64,000 nt of DNA from an uncultured Rubripirellula sp. (GCA_938075415.1 CALJHC010000009.1:1-64000); one strand, 5' to 3'; numbered from the stretch's first letter, positions 33,441-43,032 are shown. Translations and numbers: made by a program. The notes: a model not told the origin generated them from the sequence alone.

Positions 33441-35573
33441 ATGCCAAACCTCAAGATTTTCGCGGCTCTGGGCATCGCGATGTTTCCCGCGTTCCTGGAA
33501 TCCAGTGCCAAAGCCGAAATTAAAGTCGGCGCGGCAATTGTGGATGTCACTCCCGATCAGTTGCCAGTTCTGGTCAACGGGGGCATGCTCTCTCGAAGTG
33601 CAGATGAGATAAGAACGCGAATTAATGCTCGAGCCATTGTGATTAATGATGGTCAAGAATCTCTCGCGATCGTGGTGGTCGATAGTTGCATGCTGCCCCG
33701 AGTGTTGCTGGATGATGCGAAAAGGCGTGCATCGGCTCGGACCGGGATCAAGCCGGAGAATATTCTGGTGTCCGCGACCCACACCCATTCAGCCCCTTCG
33801 GCTTTTGGCGCTCTTGGAACAGAACCCGATGCAGCCTATGTGCCACTGATTCGTGAACGGATTGCCGAGGCGATTGAGCAGGCTCAGGCAAATGAACAGC
33901 CAGCCACCGCAGGCTGGGGTTCTACCGAGGCGGCCGAATTTACGGCGTTACGAAGATGGGTGCGGCGTCCTGATCGGGTCGATACGGATCCTTTCGGAAA
34001 TGAGACGGTCAGGGCCAACATGCATGCTGCTCGTGATTTGGATCTCGTCACCGGCCCATCGGGTCCTGAGGACCCCGAGTTATCAATCCTCGCGTTCCGT
34101 GCAATTGATGGGACACCCATTGCCGCACTGGCTAATTTCTCGATGCACTACTTTAGCGACCAGCCGATCAGCGCTGATTACTTTGGTCTCTTTTGTGATG
34201 GCCTCAAGGAGCACGCTCAGAAAGATGCGTCTGCCAGTCAATTTGTCGGAATCATGTCGCACGGATGCAGTGGAGACATCTGGCGTCGGGATTATATGAC
34301 ATGGAATGGCCAAGATCCCGCCACGATTGAAAGCTACACACAGGGCCTGCTGAAAATCGCCACGGCCCTCTACGATTCGATTCAGTACCAAGAGATTGAT
34401 GACGTTGAGATGGCGCAGGCCGAACTCGACATGAAATATCGTGTTCCGAACAAACAGATGTTGGAGTGGGCGCAGAAAATCCTGAGTGAAATGGAAGGAC
34501 CCACGCCTGCAAACAACGAGGAAGTCTACGCGAGAGAACAGGTTCTTCTGCACCAAATGCAAGAGACTCAAGTGATCGTTCAGGCGATTCGCATCGGACC
34601 GTTTGCCATCTCGACAACGCCCAACGAAACCTACGCACTGACGGGCTTGAAGATTAAGCACCAAAGTCCCGCGGAGAAGACCATGGTGATTGAATTGGCA
34701 AATGGAGCCGACGGCTACATACCGCCGCCAGAACAGCATCGACTGGGTGGGTACAACACTTGGGCCGCGCGATCGGCAGGACTTGAAGTCACCGCTGAAC
34801 CCCGCATCGTTTCGGCTAATTTGGGTTTGTTGGAAACCGTTTTTGGAGCCAATAGAAAGCCCCAGCGGCAAACCGTTGGTCCCGCAGCCAAAGCGTTGCT
34901 GGACCACTCACCGATGGCTTATTGGCGTTTCAATGAAACCGAAGCACCCGTCGCCATGGACAGTTCCCCCAATCATCACGATGGAACCTTCCAGTCCGAT
35001 GTTTGCTTTTACTTGGAGGGTCCTCAGGACGCCGCGTACACGCAACCCGATGATCTCAATCGATGTGTCCATTTTGTTGGCGGCAGAATGAGGGCTCGGC
35101 TTGAAAATGCCAACCAAGATTACACCCTGGTGGTCAATGTTTGGAACGGCATGCCAATTCAAGCGAGAGAGACCACTGGCTGGTTCTTCTCCCGAGACCA
35201 CGCGCACGCAATTAGCGACTTTGGCGAACATCTGGGAATCGGCGGAACTGCAACAAGCCCCGGTCACCTTCTGTTTCAATTCGGAAATGACGCTCCGCTG
35301 ATTGGTAAGACGAGTCTCAATCGCTGGCAGTGGTATCAGGTGCATCTGGTCAGGAAAGGTAATCGAGTTCAGGTTTACCTCAACGATCAAACCTCTCCAG
35401 AAATCGACGCAGAACTGCCCTCCTCGCCTGCACTGTCCATCAATACCTACTTTCTTGGTGGTCGAAGCGACAATCAAGCCAATTGGCAGGGCAGTCTTGA
35501 TGAAGTGGCGGTCTTTGATCAAGCCATGAGTGATTCGGAGAGGAAATCAGTGAGTGTTCGTCCAGCGAAATGA
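33441..35573 (+). CDS. Secreted neutral/alkaline ceramidase-like protein with C-terminal LamG domain
   Basis: A 710-residue exported protein. The signal peptide ends at AKA|EI. Residues about 30-460 match the neutral/alkaline non-lysosomal ceramidase N-terminal domain: AAIVDVTPDQLP, the zinc-site SATHTHSAPSA, FSMHYF, and SHGCSGDIWRR in place of the usual nucleophile-loop NxGxSGD. From about 490 (AYWRFNE...DSSPNHHDGTF) to the end (GSLDEVAVFDQAMS) lies a LamG/concanavalin-like domain, often a glycan binder. True ceramidases cleave the amide of ceramide; these bacterial homologues are mostly uncharacterised. ATG 33441 fits the signal peptide better than the TTG at 33426. Confidence 0.82.
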   Translation: MPNLKIFAALGIAMFPAFLESSAKAEIKVGAAIVDVTPDQLPVLVNGGMLSRSADEIRTRINARAIVINDGQESLAIVVVDSCMLPRVLLDDAKRRASARTGIKPENILVSATHTHSAPSAFGALGTEPDAAYVPLIRERIAEAIEQAQANEQPATAGWGSTEAAEFTALRRWVRRPDRVDTDPFGNETVRANMHAARDLDLVTGPSGPEDPELSILAFRAIDGTPIAALANFSMHYFSDQPISADYFGLFCDGLKEHAQKDASASQFVGIMSHGCSGDIWRRDYMTWNGQDPATIESYTQGLLKIATALYDSIQYQEIDDVEMAQAELDMKYRVPNKQMLEWAQKILSEMEGPTPANNEEVYAREQVLLHQMQETQVIVQAIRIGPFAISTTPNETYALTGLKIKHQSPAEKTMVIELANGADGYIPPPEQHRLGGYNTWAARSAGLEVTAEPRIVSANLGLLETVFGANRKPQRQTVGPAAKALLDHSPMAYWRFNETEAPVAMDSSPNHHDGTFQSDVCFYLEGPQDAAYTQPDDLNRCVHFVGGRMRARLENANQDYTLVVNVWNGMPIQARETTGWFFSRDHAHAISDFGEHLGIGGTATSPGHLLFQFGNDAPLIGKTSLNRWQWYQVHLVRKGNRVQVYLNDQTSPEIDAELPSSPALSINTYFLGGRSDNQANWQGSLDEVAVFDQAMSDSERKSVSVRPAK

Positions 35574-35896
35574 ATGGGTCACAATGAGTGTCCATCACGC
35601 CCTTTGTGACCGATACGTGCTGGGTCATTTGCCGAGTTCGAGTCGCCAGCCACGCAGCAGGACTTTAAAGCTTTATGCAGAGCAACCATCGTTGGCCAAG
35701 CAAGTGAACGCCTCTCTTGGTTCTTGTTTTTCTCTCCGAAAAGAGCACTCAGGTTCGACGGCGGGTTACGCCGCATCGTTGCTGGGATGCCGTAGGCCGC
35801 TGGTCATTGAATGAATGTCCGGGGCCGCATTGGACTCATTGGTCTTCATGAAAGGTAACGTCCCCCGATTGATCAAGAGTTGATTTTTGGGGCATT

Positions 35897-35926
35897 AAAA
35901 AAGGCAGCCCTTGGCGGACTGCCTTT
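35897..35926 (-). terminator. Intrinsic terminator after the Gfo/Idh gene
   Basis: AAAGGCAG (35900-35907) and CTGCCTTT (35919-35926) form a perfect 8-bp stem with an 11-base loop; on the minus strand it runs into six T. It lies about 115 bases past the stop at 36041, beyond a repeat array. Confidence 0.85.
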
Positions 35927-35955
35927 CAAAAGTTTACGCGTGAATTCACTGTTTC

Positions 35956-36010
35956 ATGCGTTCCGGGTTGATGCGTCGCGAGTTGATGCGTCACGGGTTG
36001 ATACGTTCGT
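35956..36010. repeat. 15-bp tandem repeat, 3.7 copies
   Basis: ATGCGTTCCGGGTTG, ATGCGTCGCGAGTTG and ATGCGTCACGGGTTG, then a degenerate partial copy. It lies between the Gfo/Idh stop codon and its terminator, so it should be transcribed in the 3' UTR. Confidence 0.88.
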
Positions 36011-36040
36011 CAAGAACATCAGCGCTGTGCACAGACGACA

Positions 36041-37393
36041 CTAGGCTTTGGCATCAAAGTTTCGCGAGGTGCGGCTCATCAATGCATTGGCTTGATCATC
36101 TCCCACGAACCGCTCTTTCTTCGGATCCCATTTGAGATCGCGACCCAGCATCAACGCGATGTTGCATAAATGACAGGATGTCATCGTGCGATGATGTGTC
36201 CAGACATCGGAAATTGGTTTGCCGCGATCGGCGACACAGTCAAAAAAGTTCTTCATGTGACTGCCGGGTTGTTTGCCCTTGCACATCTTGACGATTAGCT
36301 CGTCAAGCTCCTCACGATCTGAATCGGTCAGGGCCTGATAGGGCGTTCCTTCGATCTTGCCGCGATTAACAAAGATTCGCCCTTTCTCGCCCTCAAAGAG
36401 GATCCCGTTGCCGAAATCAACGTTGTCACCTTCTCGCTTGTAATGATTGTTCACGTTCATCACCGATCCGTTCCCGTAGGTGAGGTCGATGCTGAAAGAG
36501 GTTGCTGTATTGAAAGCGTTGGGCAGTGCGGTGTCTCCATTAAGAAAATTTTCCCAATTGAAGTCCTTGGGGACGCTCTCAGTGAATTTCCCTGAACCGG
36601 AGACATTCACCGGTCCGTCTTCACCGGGCGCCAATGCCCATTGGGCGATATCGATATGATGGGCCCCCCAGTCGGTCATTTTTCCGCCAGAATACTCAAA
36701 GTACCAGCGAAACATGCGGCGTCTTTGCTCTGAATAACCAACGAGCGGCGCGGGGCCCACCCATAGATTCCAGTCGATGTCATTGGGGGCGTCTGTATCG
36801 GGGAATGGGCCATCGGAAGGAGCACCGCCGATCGCAACGTACGCATTGACGTTTTTGCCCAGTCGCCCACTTTGCACCATTGCAATCGCAGTCAGAAATT
36901 TATCCTTGGAGCTTCGCTGCTGAGTTCCAACTTGGAAGACACGACCGGTCTCCTCGACCACTTTTCGGATCTGCTTTCCCTCATCAATGGTCAACGTCAG
37001 TGGCTTTTCACAGTACACATCCGCGCCGCTTCGAAGCGCCGCAATGGCAATCGGTACATGCCAATGATCGGGTGTGCCAATCGTTACGACATCAGGCTTT
37101 TCCTTTTCGAGCATCACTCGATAATCGCGGTAGGTGTTTAGCTTCCCGCCAAACGCCTGATTGAACTCTTCGGCGTGAACATCGTCAACATCGCAAACGG
37201 CGACCATCTCAGCGTACTTTGCTGCATCACGCGCAATCGAACCGCCTCGGTTGTAACGCCCGCGACTTCCACCGACGCCTACTGACGCAAGCCTTAGTTT
37301 CTTGGAGCCATCTTGTGCCATCGCCTCGCTGGATACAGCCAAGGCTGATCCTGCTGCGGTGGCTTTGATAAATCCCCGTCTTGATGAAACCAT
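36041..37393 (-). CDS. Tat-exported Gfo/Idh/MocA-family oxidoreductase
   Basis: A 450-residue oxidoreductase. It begins VSSRRGFIKATAAG, a twin-arginine export signal, followed by the Rossmann fold (LRLASVGVGGSRGRYNRGG) and the family's GTPDHWHVPIAIAALRSGADVYCEKPLTL with the conserved EKP lysine. The C-terminal domain carries GGKMTDWGAHHIDIAQWAL, the metal/substrate-side motif. NAD(P)-dependent sugar or inositol oxidation is typical; planctomycetes have many exported copies of unknown substrate. ATG 37393 is chosen because AGAGGAG lies 9 bases ahead and the signal starts there; the frame is open to 37540. Confidence 0.9.
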   Translation of the reverse strand: MVSSRRGFIKATAAGSALAVSSEAMAQDGSKKLRLASVGVGGSRGRYNRGGSIARDAAKYAEMVAVCDVDDVHAEEFNQAFGGKLNTYRDYRVMLEKEKPDVVTIGTPDHWHVPIAIAALRSGADVYCEKPLTLTIDEGKQIRKVVEETGRVFQVGTQQRSSKDKFLTAIAMVQSGRLGKNVNAYVAIGGAPSDGPFPDTDAPNDIDWNLWVGPAPLVGYSEQRRRMFRWYFEYSGGKMTDWGAHHIDIAQWALAPGEDGPVNVSGSGKFTESVPKDFNWENFLNGDTALPNAFNTATSFSIDLTYGNGSVMNVNNHYKREGDNVDFGNGILFEGEKGRIFVNRGKIEGTPYQALTDSDREELDELIVKMCKGKQPGSHMKNFFDCVADRGKPISDVWTHHRTMTSCHLCNIALMLGRDLKWDPKKERFVGDDQANALMSRTSRNFDAKA

Positions 37394-38005
37394 CTGGCTC
37401 AACTCCTCTTTTATTAAGTCATGGAAAAATGATTCATGGTCAAATCTCTGCTGCTGCAGCATAGCGAAGATACCTGCCGACCGCAAAAATACGGATTTTC
37501 TTTCCGTTGCGATTTGCGGCCTGCATCCAGTTTCAGGCAAATTACTGCTGCAAAGTCATGGCCTTTGCGATGGTTGAGTGCTGATCTGAATAAATGGGCG
37601 TTGCTGCCGGCTTTTGTCTTTTTTTCAGGGCTAGGATTTGAATCGTGTGCGTCAGCGTAATTTGCTCATTAGCCAAGGCTTCGGAAGGGCCAACGAACTG
37701 GTAGAAGAATCAGGTCTGATTAGCGATCGTTATCACTTGCAGAGGATGTTGTTGAGACCAAGGTGTAAGGAATTCTCGGATGCGCATTTTGGCTAAGCAT
37801 TGAATCGGTCAATACCTGATGCCCAGTCACGTGTCATCAGTCGCGTGTCACCAGTCGCGTGGCATCAGTCGCGTGGCATCACTATCACGGATCAGTCCCT
37901 GGGTGGATCACCCGTCGACTCCTTGATTGCCGGCCGACTAGGCTGCTGTCTGCTAGGCGGTAACTCAGAACCGGGAGACGCCTTTGAGGTGGTGGGCGGG
38001 CTGGG
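37394..38005. other. Gap between the Gfo/Idh gene and the GlmM-like gene
   Basis: No gene is supported. It contains the 14-bp repeat at 37824-37879. No clear terminator of the upstream gene is visible. Confidence 0.4.
37824..37879. repeat. 14-bp tandem repeat, 4 copies
   Basis: CAGTCACGTGTCAT, CAGTCGCGTGTCAC and two of CAGTCGCGTGGCAT. It lies 126 bases past the GlmM-like stop codon. Confidence 0.9.
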
Positions 38006-39355
38006 TCAAATCAATTTGATTAAATCGGCCGCCGTTGCACAAAGCTGCTCGGCTTGGGTGGGATCATCGGCTTCCGCGATTAACCGAACGATTGGTTCGG
38101 TATTGCTTCCGCGAACAAGCAACCATTGGTTGGGCCACGCCAAACGAAGTCCGTCCCCGGTTTGTGTCTCAGCCTCGGGGAAATGTTTTTCAAGTCGAGC
38201 AAACAGTCTGGGAAGGTCGGCTGTTGAGATTGCGGCTGTCGTTTTGTGGATACTCAGCTGAGGTAACGCATCAGCAAGCGCAGCGAGCGATTTTTCAGTC
38301 GATGCCATTAGGTCAAGTACTTGAGCCATCCCGACGAAGGAATCACGAACGTAACCAACTCGAGGATCGATTGGACCTCCATTGCCTTCACCACCATAAA
38401 CAGCCTTGTTTGCGATCATCATGTCAGCAACATTCGCCTCACCCACTGCGCTTCGCAGTGACTGAACTCCTGCGTTTTCAGCTAGTCGTTCGCTCATGCC
38501 GCTCGTCGCACCGTTAATCACAATGGTGCCCCGAGTGCTTGCTTGAGTTAATGCCCGCTGAATGCAGAGGGCTAAGGTAAATTCCTCGCCAATGTAGCGA
38601 CCCTCCGCATCCACCAATGCGAGGCGGTCCGCATCAGGATCTTGGCAAAATCCGATGCAACAGTTTTCTTCCCTCACCTTCTGTGCGATGCCAGTAAGGT
38701 TCGATGCGGTGGGCTCGGGGGGATGGGCAAATTGGCCAGTTGCTTCGGCTCCAACAGCCACTAGTTCGCATCCAAGTGATTCAAGTAAACGTCGGCCCAG
38801 CAGTCCACCCGCACCATGGTTGCTGTCGAGTAGAACGCGAAAGTTGCTTTGTCGAATCGCGTTGACGTCAACGGTTTTTAGGACGCGATCCAAGTGAGGT
38901 GAATGGGGATCCTTGTCGACCACAGCCTCGCCGAGCTGATCATAGGCAACCCAAGAAGCTTCATTGGCAAAATAGGCCTCCCTGACGGTTGCACCGGTCG
39001 CGCCGTCGAGAACGCGTCCGGTTGGGCCAAAAAGCTTGATTCCGTTGTAGGGCGATGGATTGTGGCTCGCGGAGATTTGCACCGCACCTGCCGCCTTGCG
39101 TTCCTGCACCAAAACGCCCAAGGTTGGCGTTGCGATGACATCCACATCGATGCATTGACGACCACAGGCGGTTAACGCAGCGATCAGGGCCCGGCTGAGC
39201 ATGGGTCCGCTCTCTCGGCCATCTCGACCGACCAAGACAGCGCCCGCTGGTAGTTTTGATGCGTAGGCCGCGGCAAAACGAGCAGCCACATCGGGTGTCA
39301 GCGTTTCGCCCACAATCCCGCGTAAACCGCTAACACTGATGATCAATTCACTCAT
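38006..39355 (-). CDS. Phosphoglucosamine mutase / phosphomannomutase (GlmM-like)
   Basis: A 449-residue alpha-D-phosphohexomutase. It opens with SVSGLRGIVGETLTP, has the phosphoserine loop ISASHNPSPYNG with Ser97, the metal-binding DPDADRLAL and the C-terminal phosphate-binding RGSNTEPIVR. It interconverts hexose 6- and 1-phosphates; GlmM would supply glucosamine-1-phosphate for peptidoglycan and lipopolysaccharide, but the sequence does not fix the sugar. ATG 39355 is chosen as the fold begins there. The start lies 98 bases from the hexamer array, which is in the divergent promoter region shared with a second phosphohexomutase. Confidence 0.87.
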   Translation of the reverse strand: MSELIISVSGLRGIVGETLTPDVAARFAAAYASKLPAGAVLVGRDGRESGPMLSRALIAALTACGRQCIDVDVIATPTLGVLVQERKAAGAVQISASHNPSPYNGIKLFGPTGRVLDGATGATVREAYFANEASWVAYDQLGEAVVDKDPHSPHLDRVLKTVDVNAIRQSNFRVLLDSNHGAGGLLGRRLLESLGCELVAVGAEATGQFAHPPEPTASNLTGIAQKVREENCCIGFCQDPDADRLALVDAEGRYIGEEFTLALCIQRALTQASTRGTIVINGATSGMSERLAENAGVQSLRSAVGEANVADMMIANKAVYGGEGNGGPIDPRVGYVRDSFVGMAQVLDLMASTEKSLAALADALPQLSIHKTTAAISTADLPRLFARLEKHFPEAETQTGDGLRLAWPNQWLLVRGSNTEPIVRLIAEADDPTQAEQLCATAADLIKLI

Positions 39356-39944
39356 GGGTGCCTCACTGGATTCAACATTGCGAAACGAGATCCTAAACAA
39401 ATACAATCGCCTGCGAGAAGCTCAAACGAGGTGGCTGGTCCTCAATTGGGAGGATCGGGATTGGGATTGGGATTGGGATCGGGTTTGGGATCGGGTTTGG
39501 GATCGAGTTTGGGATCGGGTTTGGGATTGGGATTGGGATTGGGATTGGGATTGGGATTGGGATCGGGATTGGGATCGGGATTCGTATGTCATTTGACCCC
39601 CGGCCATCCATGTCCAACAAGATCTCGGCCAAGCGAATGAGGGGTTGGAGATGATTGCCTGCAGCTGCAATTGAACTTGCTTCAGTGAATTCGGGGCCCT
39701 GCCAAGGCCACGGACTGAAGGCTTTCACCTAGTTGAATCCTTGTCCTCAATCGAGAATCTTCGAATTTAATTTCAATTTAACCACGTCGTCACGCAGGCC
39801 ACTCCTCGGTAAAACAACTGTCCTCGCAGCCGATATGCGAAAATGATTCACGCACGTTGAGTCGAGAGAGACAACGTGCGTGAATCTGAACACGTGTTCC
39901 GGCTTGCGACCTGCAACTTAAGCCTACATGCGAACAAGTCAGAC
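39356..39944. other. Divergent region between two phosphohexomutase genes
   Basis: It holds the hexamer array at 39453-39584 and should contain both promoters. No consensus promoter pair is obvious. Frames that read through the array (Asp-Trp or Pro-Ile repeats) are artefacts. Confidence 0.5.
39453..39584. repeat. Hexamer microsatellite, 22 copies, G-quadruplex-capable
   Basis: 22 consecutive hexamers, mostly GATTGG or GATCGG with a GATCGG-GTTTGG 12-mer repeated four times near the start. The plus strand gives runs of GGG separated by 3 bases, the G3N3 spacing of a canonical G-quadruplex. The minus strand is C-rich and lies upstream of the GlmM-like gene. Confidence 0.95.
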
Positions 39945-41771
39945 ATGAACTCACCAGAGATACTTCAAGCCGCCCTTGCCGCTGTTGATCAGGCAGCCTG
40001 TGATGGATCAATCAGCGCCACTGCAGTGGAAAATATTCGTGCTTGGTTGACGGAACCGCGATACGGAAAATACCGAGAGGAGCTTATTTGTCATATTACT
40101 GATGGCAAATGGCAGGCGCTCGATGATGCCTTCTGGACCATCATCCCCTTTGGTACCGGCGGACGACGGGGACGCATGTACCCCATCGGCTCGAACGCCA
40201 TCAACGATCGAACGATTGGCGAGAGTGCTCAAGGACTCGCTAACTACGTTCGCCACTACACCAATCGTACCAGTGGACTGTCGTGCGCGATTGCTTACGA
40301 CACCCGGCATCGTTCTCGACATTTCACTGAGCTGTGCGCAGGGATCATGGTGGCGGCGGGATTTAAGGTCTATCTACTTGATGATTATCGCGCCACACCA
40401 CAGCTGTCGTTCGCTGTTCGACACAAACAATGTGATTGCGGAATCATGGTGACCGCTAGCCATAACCCACCCAGTGACAATGCGGTCAAGGTTTATTGGT
40501 CCAGCGGGGCACAGGTGTTGCCACCACATGATCAGGCAATTATCGACCGCGTGATGTCCTGTCAGGAAATCATTGCTGTCCCCTTTGCAGAGGCACTTGC
40601 CGATGGTCGTGTCGAAGTTGTCACCGATGAAATTGACCAGGCCTATTTCGAAGCGGCATCAGCCTGTGCGTTTGAAGGTCCCCGAGACGCTCGGATTCTC
40701 TACACGCCGCTGCACGGTGTGGGGTCAGCAGCTGTCGTGCCCTTGCTGAAACGCGATGGATTTCAACAGGTGGTTATTTATGAACCACACCGAGAACCAA
40801 GTGGTGATTTTCCCAACGTGCCCGGTCATGTGTCGAACCCGGAAAACAAGGCGGTTTTCGATGAGCCAATCAAGATGGCTCAGGAGCAGAATTTTGATCT
40901 CATTCTTGCTACCGATCCAGATTGCGACCGAATTGGTTGTGCGGCACCAATAGGAATGGATCGATCTGGTCCTTGGACAACATTTACAGGAAATGAGATC
41001 GGTTCGATTCTGACTGAATTTGTGCTTAGTCAACGATCCAAGGAAGGAACACTTTCCGCTGACCACTATATCGTCAAGACCCTGGTGACCACCGAGTTGA
41101 CTCGGCGTATTGCTGAGAGTTACGGGGTGCGATGCGAAGGCGATCTTTTGGTTGGTTTCAAGCACATAGCTTCGGTCATTGATCGCGAGGGACCAGACCA
41201 TTTCGTTTTTGGCACGGAAGAATCGCATGGCTATCTCGTTGGGCAATATTGCCGAGATAAAGATGGTGCCGTTGCCTCGATGCTGATGAGCGAACTCGCT
41301 GCGGACCTGAAGCAGAAAAACCAGTCCATGCACCAATACCTTGGCCAACTGTACCAAAAACATGGATGCCACCGCGAAGAACTCATCAACTTGGTGATGG
41401 AAGGCAGTGAGGGGATGGCTGCAATCAAGAGACTGATGCAAGCTTTCCGAGACAACCCTCCAGAATCGTTGGCAGGAATTCCCGTCAGCCAGATACGTGA
41501 TTACCAAGCCAACACCGTCACCGATACAAAAACCGATGCGCAGAGCACACTGGTCGGTCCAACTGGTAATTTGGTCATTATGGATCTAGAGCAGGAAGGC
41601 AACTATGTTGCCGTTCGTCCTAGTGGTACTGAACCCAAAATAAAACTTTATGTTTTCACTCGCCTCACGCCAGCTGAGTCAAAGCCTCTCGAAAAGGCGT
41701 CCGAGGTTCTCGGTCTTCGCATGCAGGAATTAGAGCGTGATGTCAGGGAATACGCAGCGAGAAACGCCTAG
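39945..41771 (+). CDS. Phosphoglucomutase/phosphomannomutase family protein
   Basis: A 608-residue alpha-D-phosphohexomutase of the longer PgcA/PGM2-like type. FGTGGRRGRMYPIGSN near residue 70, the phosphoserine loop VTASHNPPSDNAVKVYW with Ser172, the metal loop ATDPDCDRIG, the sugar-binding GTEESHGY and the phosphate-binding RPSGTEPKIK are all present. It likely interconverts glucose-6-P and glucose-1-P, linking to glycogen metabolism (glgX at 20 kb), but mannose cannot be excluded. ATG 39945 is chosen; an in-frame GTG at 39876 adds 23 residues without family similarity. Confidence 0.9.
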   Translation: MNSPEILQAALAAVDQAACDGSISATAVENIRAWLTEPRYGKYREELICHITDGKWQALDDAFWTIIPFGTGGRRGRMYPIGSNAINDRTIGESAQGLANYVRHYTNRTSGLSCAIAYDTRHRSRHFTELCAGIMVAAGFKVYLLDDYRATPQLSFAVRHKQCDCGIMVTASHNPPSDNAVKVYWSSGAQVLPPHDQAIIDRVMSCQEIIAVPFAEALADGRVEVVTDEIDQAYFEAASACAFEGPRDARILYTPLHGVGSAAVVPLLKRDGFQQVVIYEPHREPSGDFPNVPGHVSNPENKAVFDEPIKMAQEQNFDLILATDPDCDRIGCAAPIGMDRSGPWTTFTGNEIGSILTEFVLSQRSKEGTLSADHYIVKTLVTTELTRRIAESYGVRCEGDLLVGFKHIASVIDREGPDHFVFGTEESHGYLVGQYCRDKDGAVASMLMSELAADLKQKNQSMHQYLGQLYQKHGCHREELINLVMEGSEGMAAIKRLMQAFRDNPPESLAGIPVSQIRDYQANTVTDTKTDAQSTLVGPTGNLVIMDLEQEGNYVAVRPSGTEPKIKLYVFTRLTPAESKPLEKASEVLGLRMQELERDVREYAARNA

Positions 41772-41933
41772 CGGATCCCTTTCAACTTGATCAAGAAACT
41801 CACAGCAAGCCGTTGACAAGAATTGACCTGTGAGCAGATCGTCTGCCGGTTTGCCTTGGCTGCATTGAACGGATTTGCAACGAGACAGTGTTGGAGATTC
41901 TTAATTGTGTTTGCACGCGGCAAGTGAAAACGC

Positions 41934-41966
41934 AAAAAAAAACGGACGAGTGAAGCCCGTCCCGTT
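41934..41966 (-). terminator. Intrinsic terminator after the RRM gene
   Basis: On the minus strand ACGGGACG pairs with CGTCCGT (one bulge), followed by nine T (41934-41942). It is about 30 bases past the RRM stop. Confidence 0.8.
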
Positions 41967-41994
41967 CTGCTTTCAGTTGCCTGAGGTGTCGTGG

Positions 41995-42315
41995 TTAGTA
42001 GCGTCCGCCGCCACCGCCGTAGCCTCCACCGCCACCGCCTCCGCCGTAGCCACCACCGCCACCACGAGGTGGGCGAGGCCGGGCTTCGTTGACTTTCACA
42101 GAGCGGCCAGCAACATCCGCCCCATCCATGTTCTCAATTGCGTCCTTTGCGTGCTCAGCGTCGGCCATCTCGACGAATGCGAATCCTCTGGATCGACCAG
42201 TTTCGCGATCCATGATGATGTTGACAGCTGTCACTTCCCCGTACTGCTCGAAAGCGCTTCGAATGTCTTCATCTGAAGCGTTGAACGAGAGATTACCTAC
42301 GTAAATGTTCGTCAC
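41995..42315 (-). CDS. Glycine-rich RRM RNA-binding protein
   Basis: A 106-residue protein: one RNA recognition motif (1-78) with RNP2 IYVGNL (4-9) and RNP1 RGFAFVEM (43-50), then an Arg/Pro stretch and a Gly/Tyr-rich tail (about 85-106, GGGYGGGGG). It matches bacterial RRM proteins like the cyanobacterial Rbp cold-responsive family, which bind single-stranded RNA. The start is GTG at 42315, with AGGG about 8 bases upstream. The terminator suggests a single-gene transcript. Regulation by cold is common in the family but not shown here. Confidence 0.92.
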   Translation of the reverse strand: MTNIYVGNLSFNASDEDIRSAFEQYGEVTAVNIIMDRETGRSRGFAFVEMADAEHAKDAIENMDGADVAGRSVKVNEARPRPPRGGGGGYGGGGGGGGYGGGGGRY

Positions 42316-43032
42316 AGAACTAACCCTAAATCATTACCACCTTTGAAACGACCCGTTTCAAACACTCGCCAGATTCGAGAAAGAAAACGGTTCAAACTAG
42401 AAATCACGGCGAACGAGGTGGACAAAACTTAGAAGAAGCGTGGCAGAGTGTCACAGGGCAGTCAATATAACGCCACCGACTCGCTACCCCATTTTCAGGA
42501 ATTTTCCGACGGAGCAGGAATTCTGATTCAGAGCAAAACTTGCTGTTTTGCAACGGAATTGCAAGAAGGTACTTCAGCGGTTGCAGGACCGGTGCCCCTG
42601 CGTATCGCTGCGTATCCCTGTGCATCGCTGCGTATCCCCGTGTATCGCTGCGTATCGCTGTGTGTCCCTGTGTATCGCTGGCATTCGGATCTGATCTTCC
42701 AGCTCGGTCCATGAGTCCCCTGTGACTGTTTCGGATGGTGGCCTCTGTCAGCAGAAACTAACCAAGGCGGGGGAGATTAACCGGTTTCCTTTGCTCTAGA
42801 TCATTGATTTTTTGAGGAATCTGCTGACTTCAAGGTTGTTGCCCGATTCTGAATTTTCGGGATAGAAATGAAAAATTCACGAAGGCATCACAAGTGTCTA
42901 GCAACCTATGGAATCAATCGTCCATTACAATCTCAGCTTGATCCAGTCGCCTCGGCAATTTCGGAGTCCGCGTACGTTTCCGAAAGATGCAGGCAGCCAC
43001 AACCCCACCCAAACTCTCCAGATTATTGCGAC
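42316..43032. other. Divergent region between the RRM gene and the DUF1080 gene
   Basis: It holds the 10-bp array at 42601-42680 and both promoters. The open frame from 42868 to 43032, in phase with the DUF1080 gene, is unlikely to be translated because the signal peptide starts later. Confidence 0.45.
42601..42680. repeat. 10-bp tandem repeat, 8 copies
   Basis: Eight units of type CGTATCGCTG, in an exact 10-base phase, with alternating CGCTG and CCCTG/CCCCG endings that suggest a 20-bp higher-order unit. The 10-bp period matches one helical turn. Confidence 0.92.

Larger units (their letters stand above)
35574..36040. other. Convergent gap with terminator and repeat
   Basis: No gene is supported. 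It contains the Gfo/Idh terminator at 35897-35926 and the 15-bp repeat at 35956-36010. Confidence 0.5.

Noticed and set aside
39446..39596. Open frames of Asp-Trp, Pro-Ile or Gly-Leu repeats through the hexamer array
   Set aside because: All frames are open simply because the hexamer has no stop; no start signal or protein features support translation.
42404..42725. Cys/Arg/Tyr-rich frames through the 10-bp array
   Set aside because: They only translate the repeat and disagree with the flanking gene organisation.
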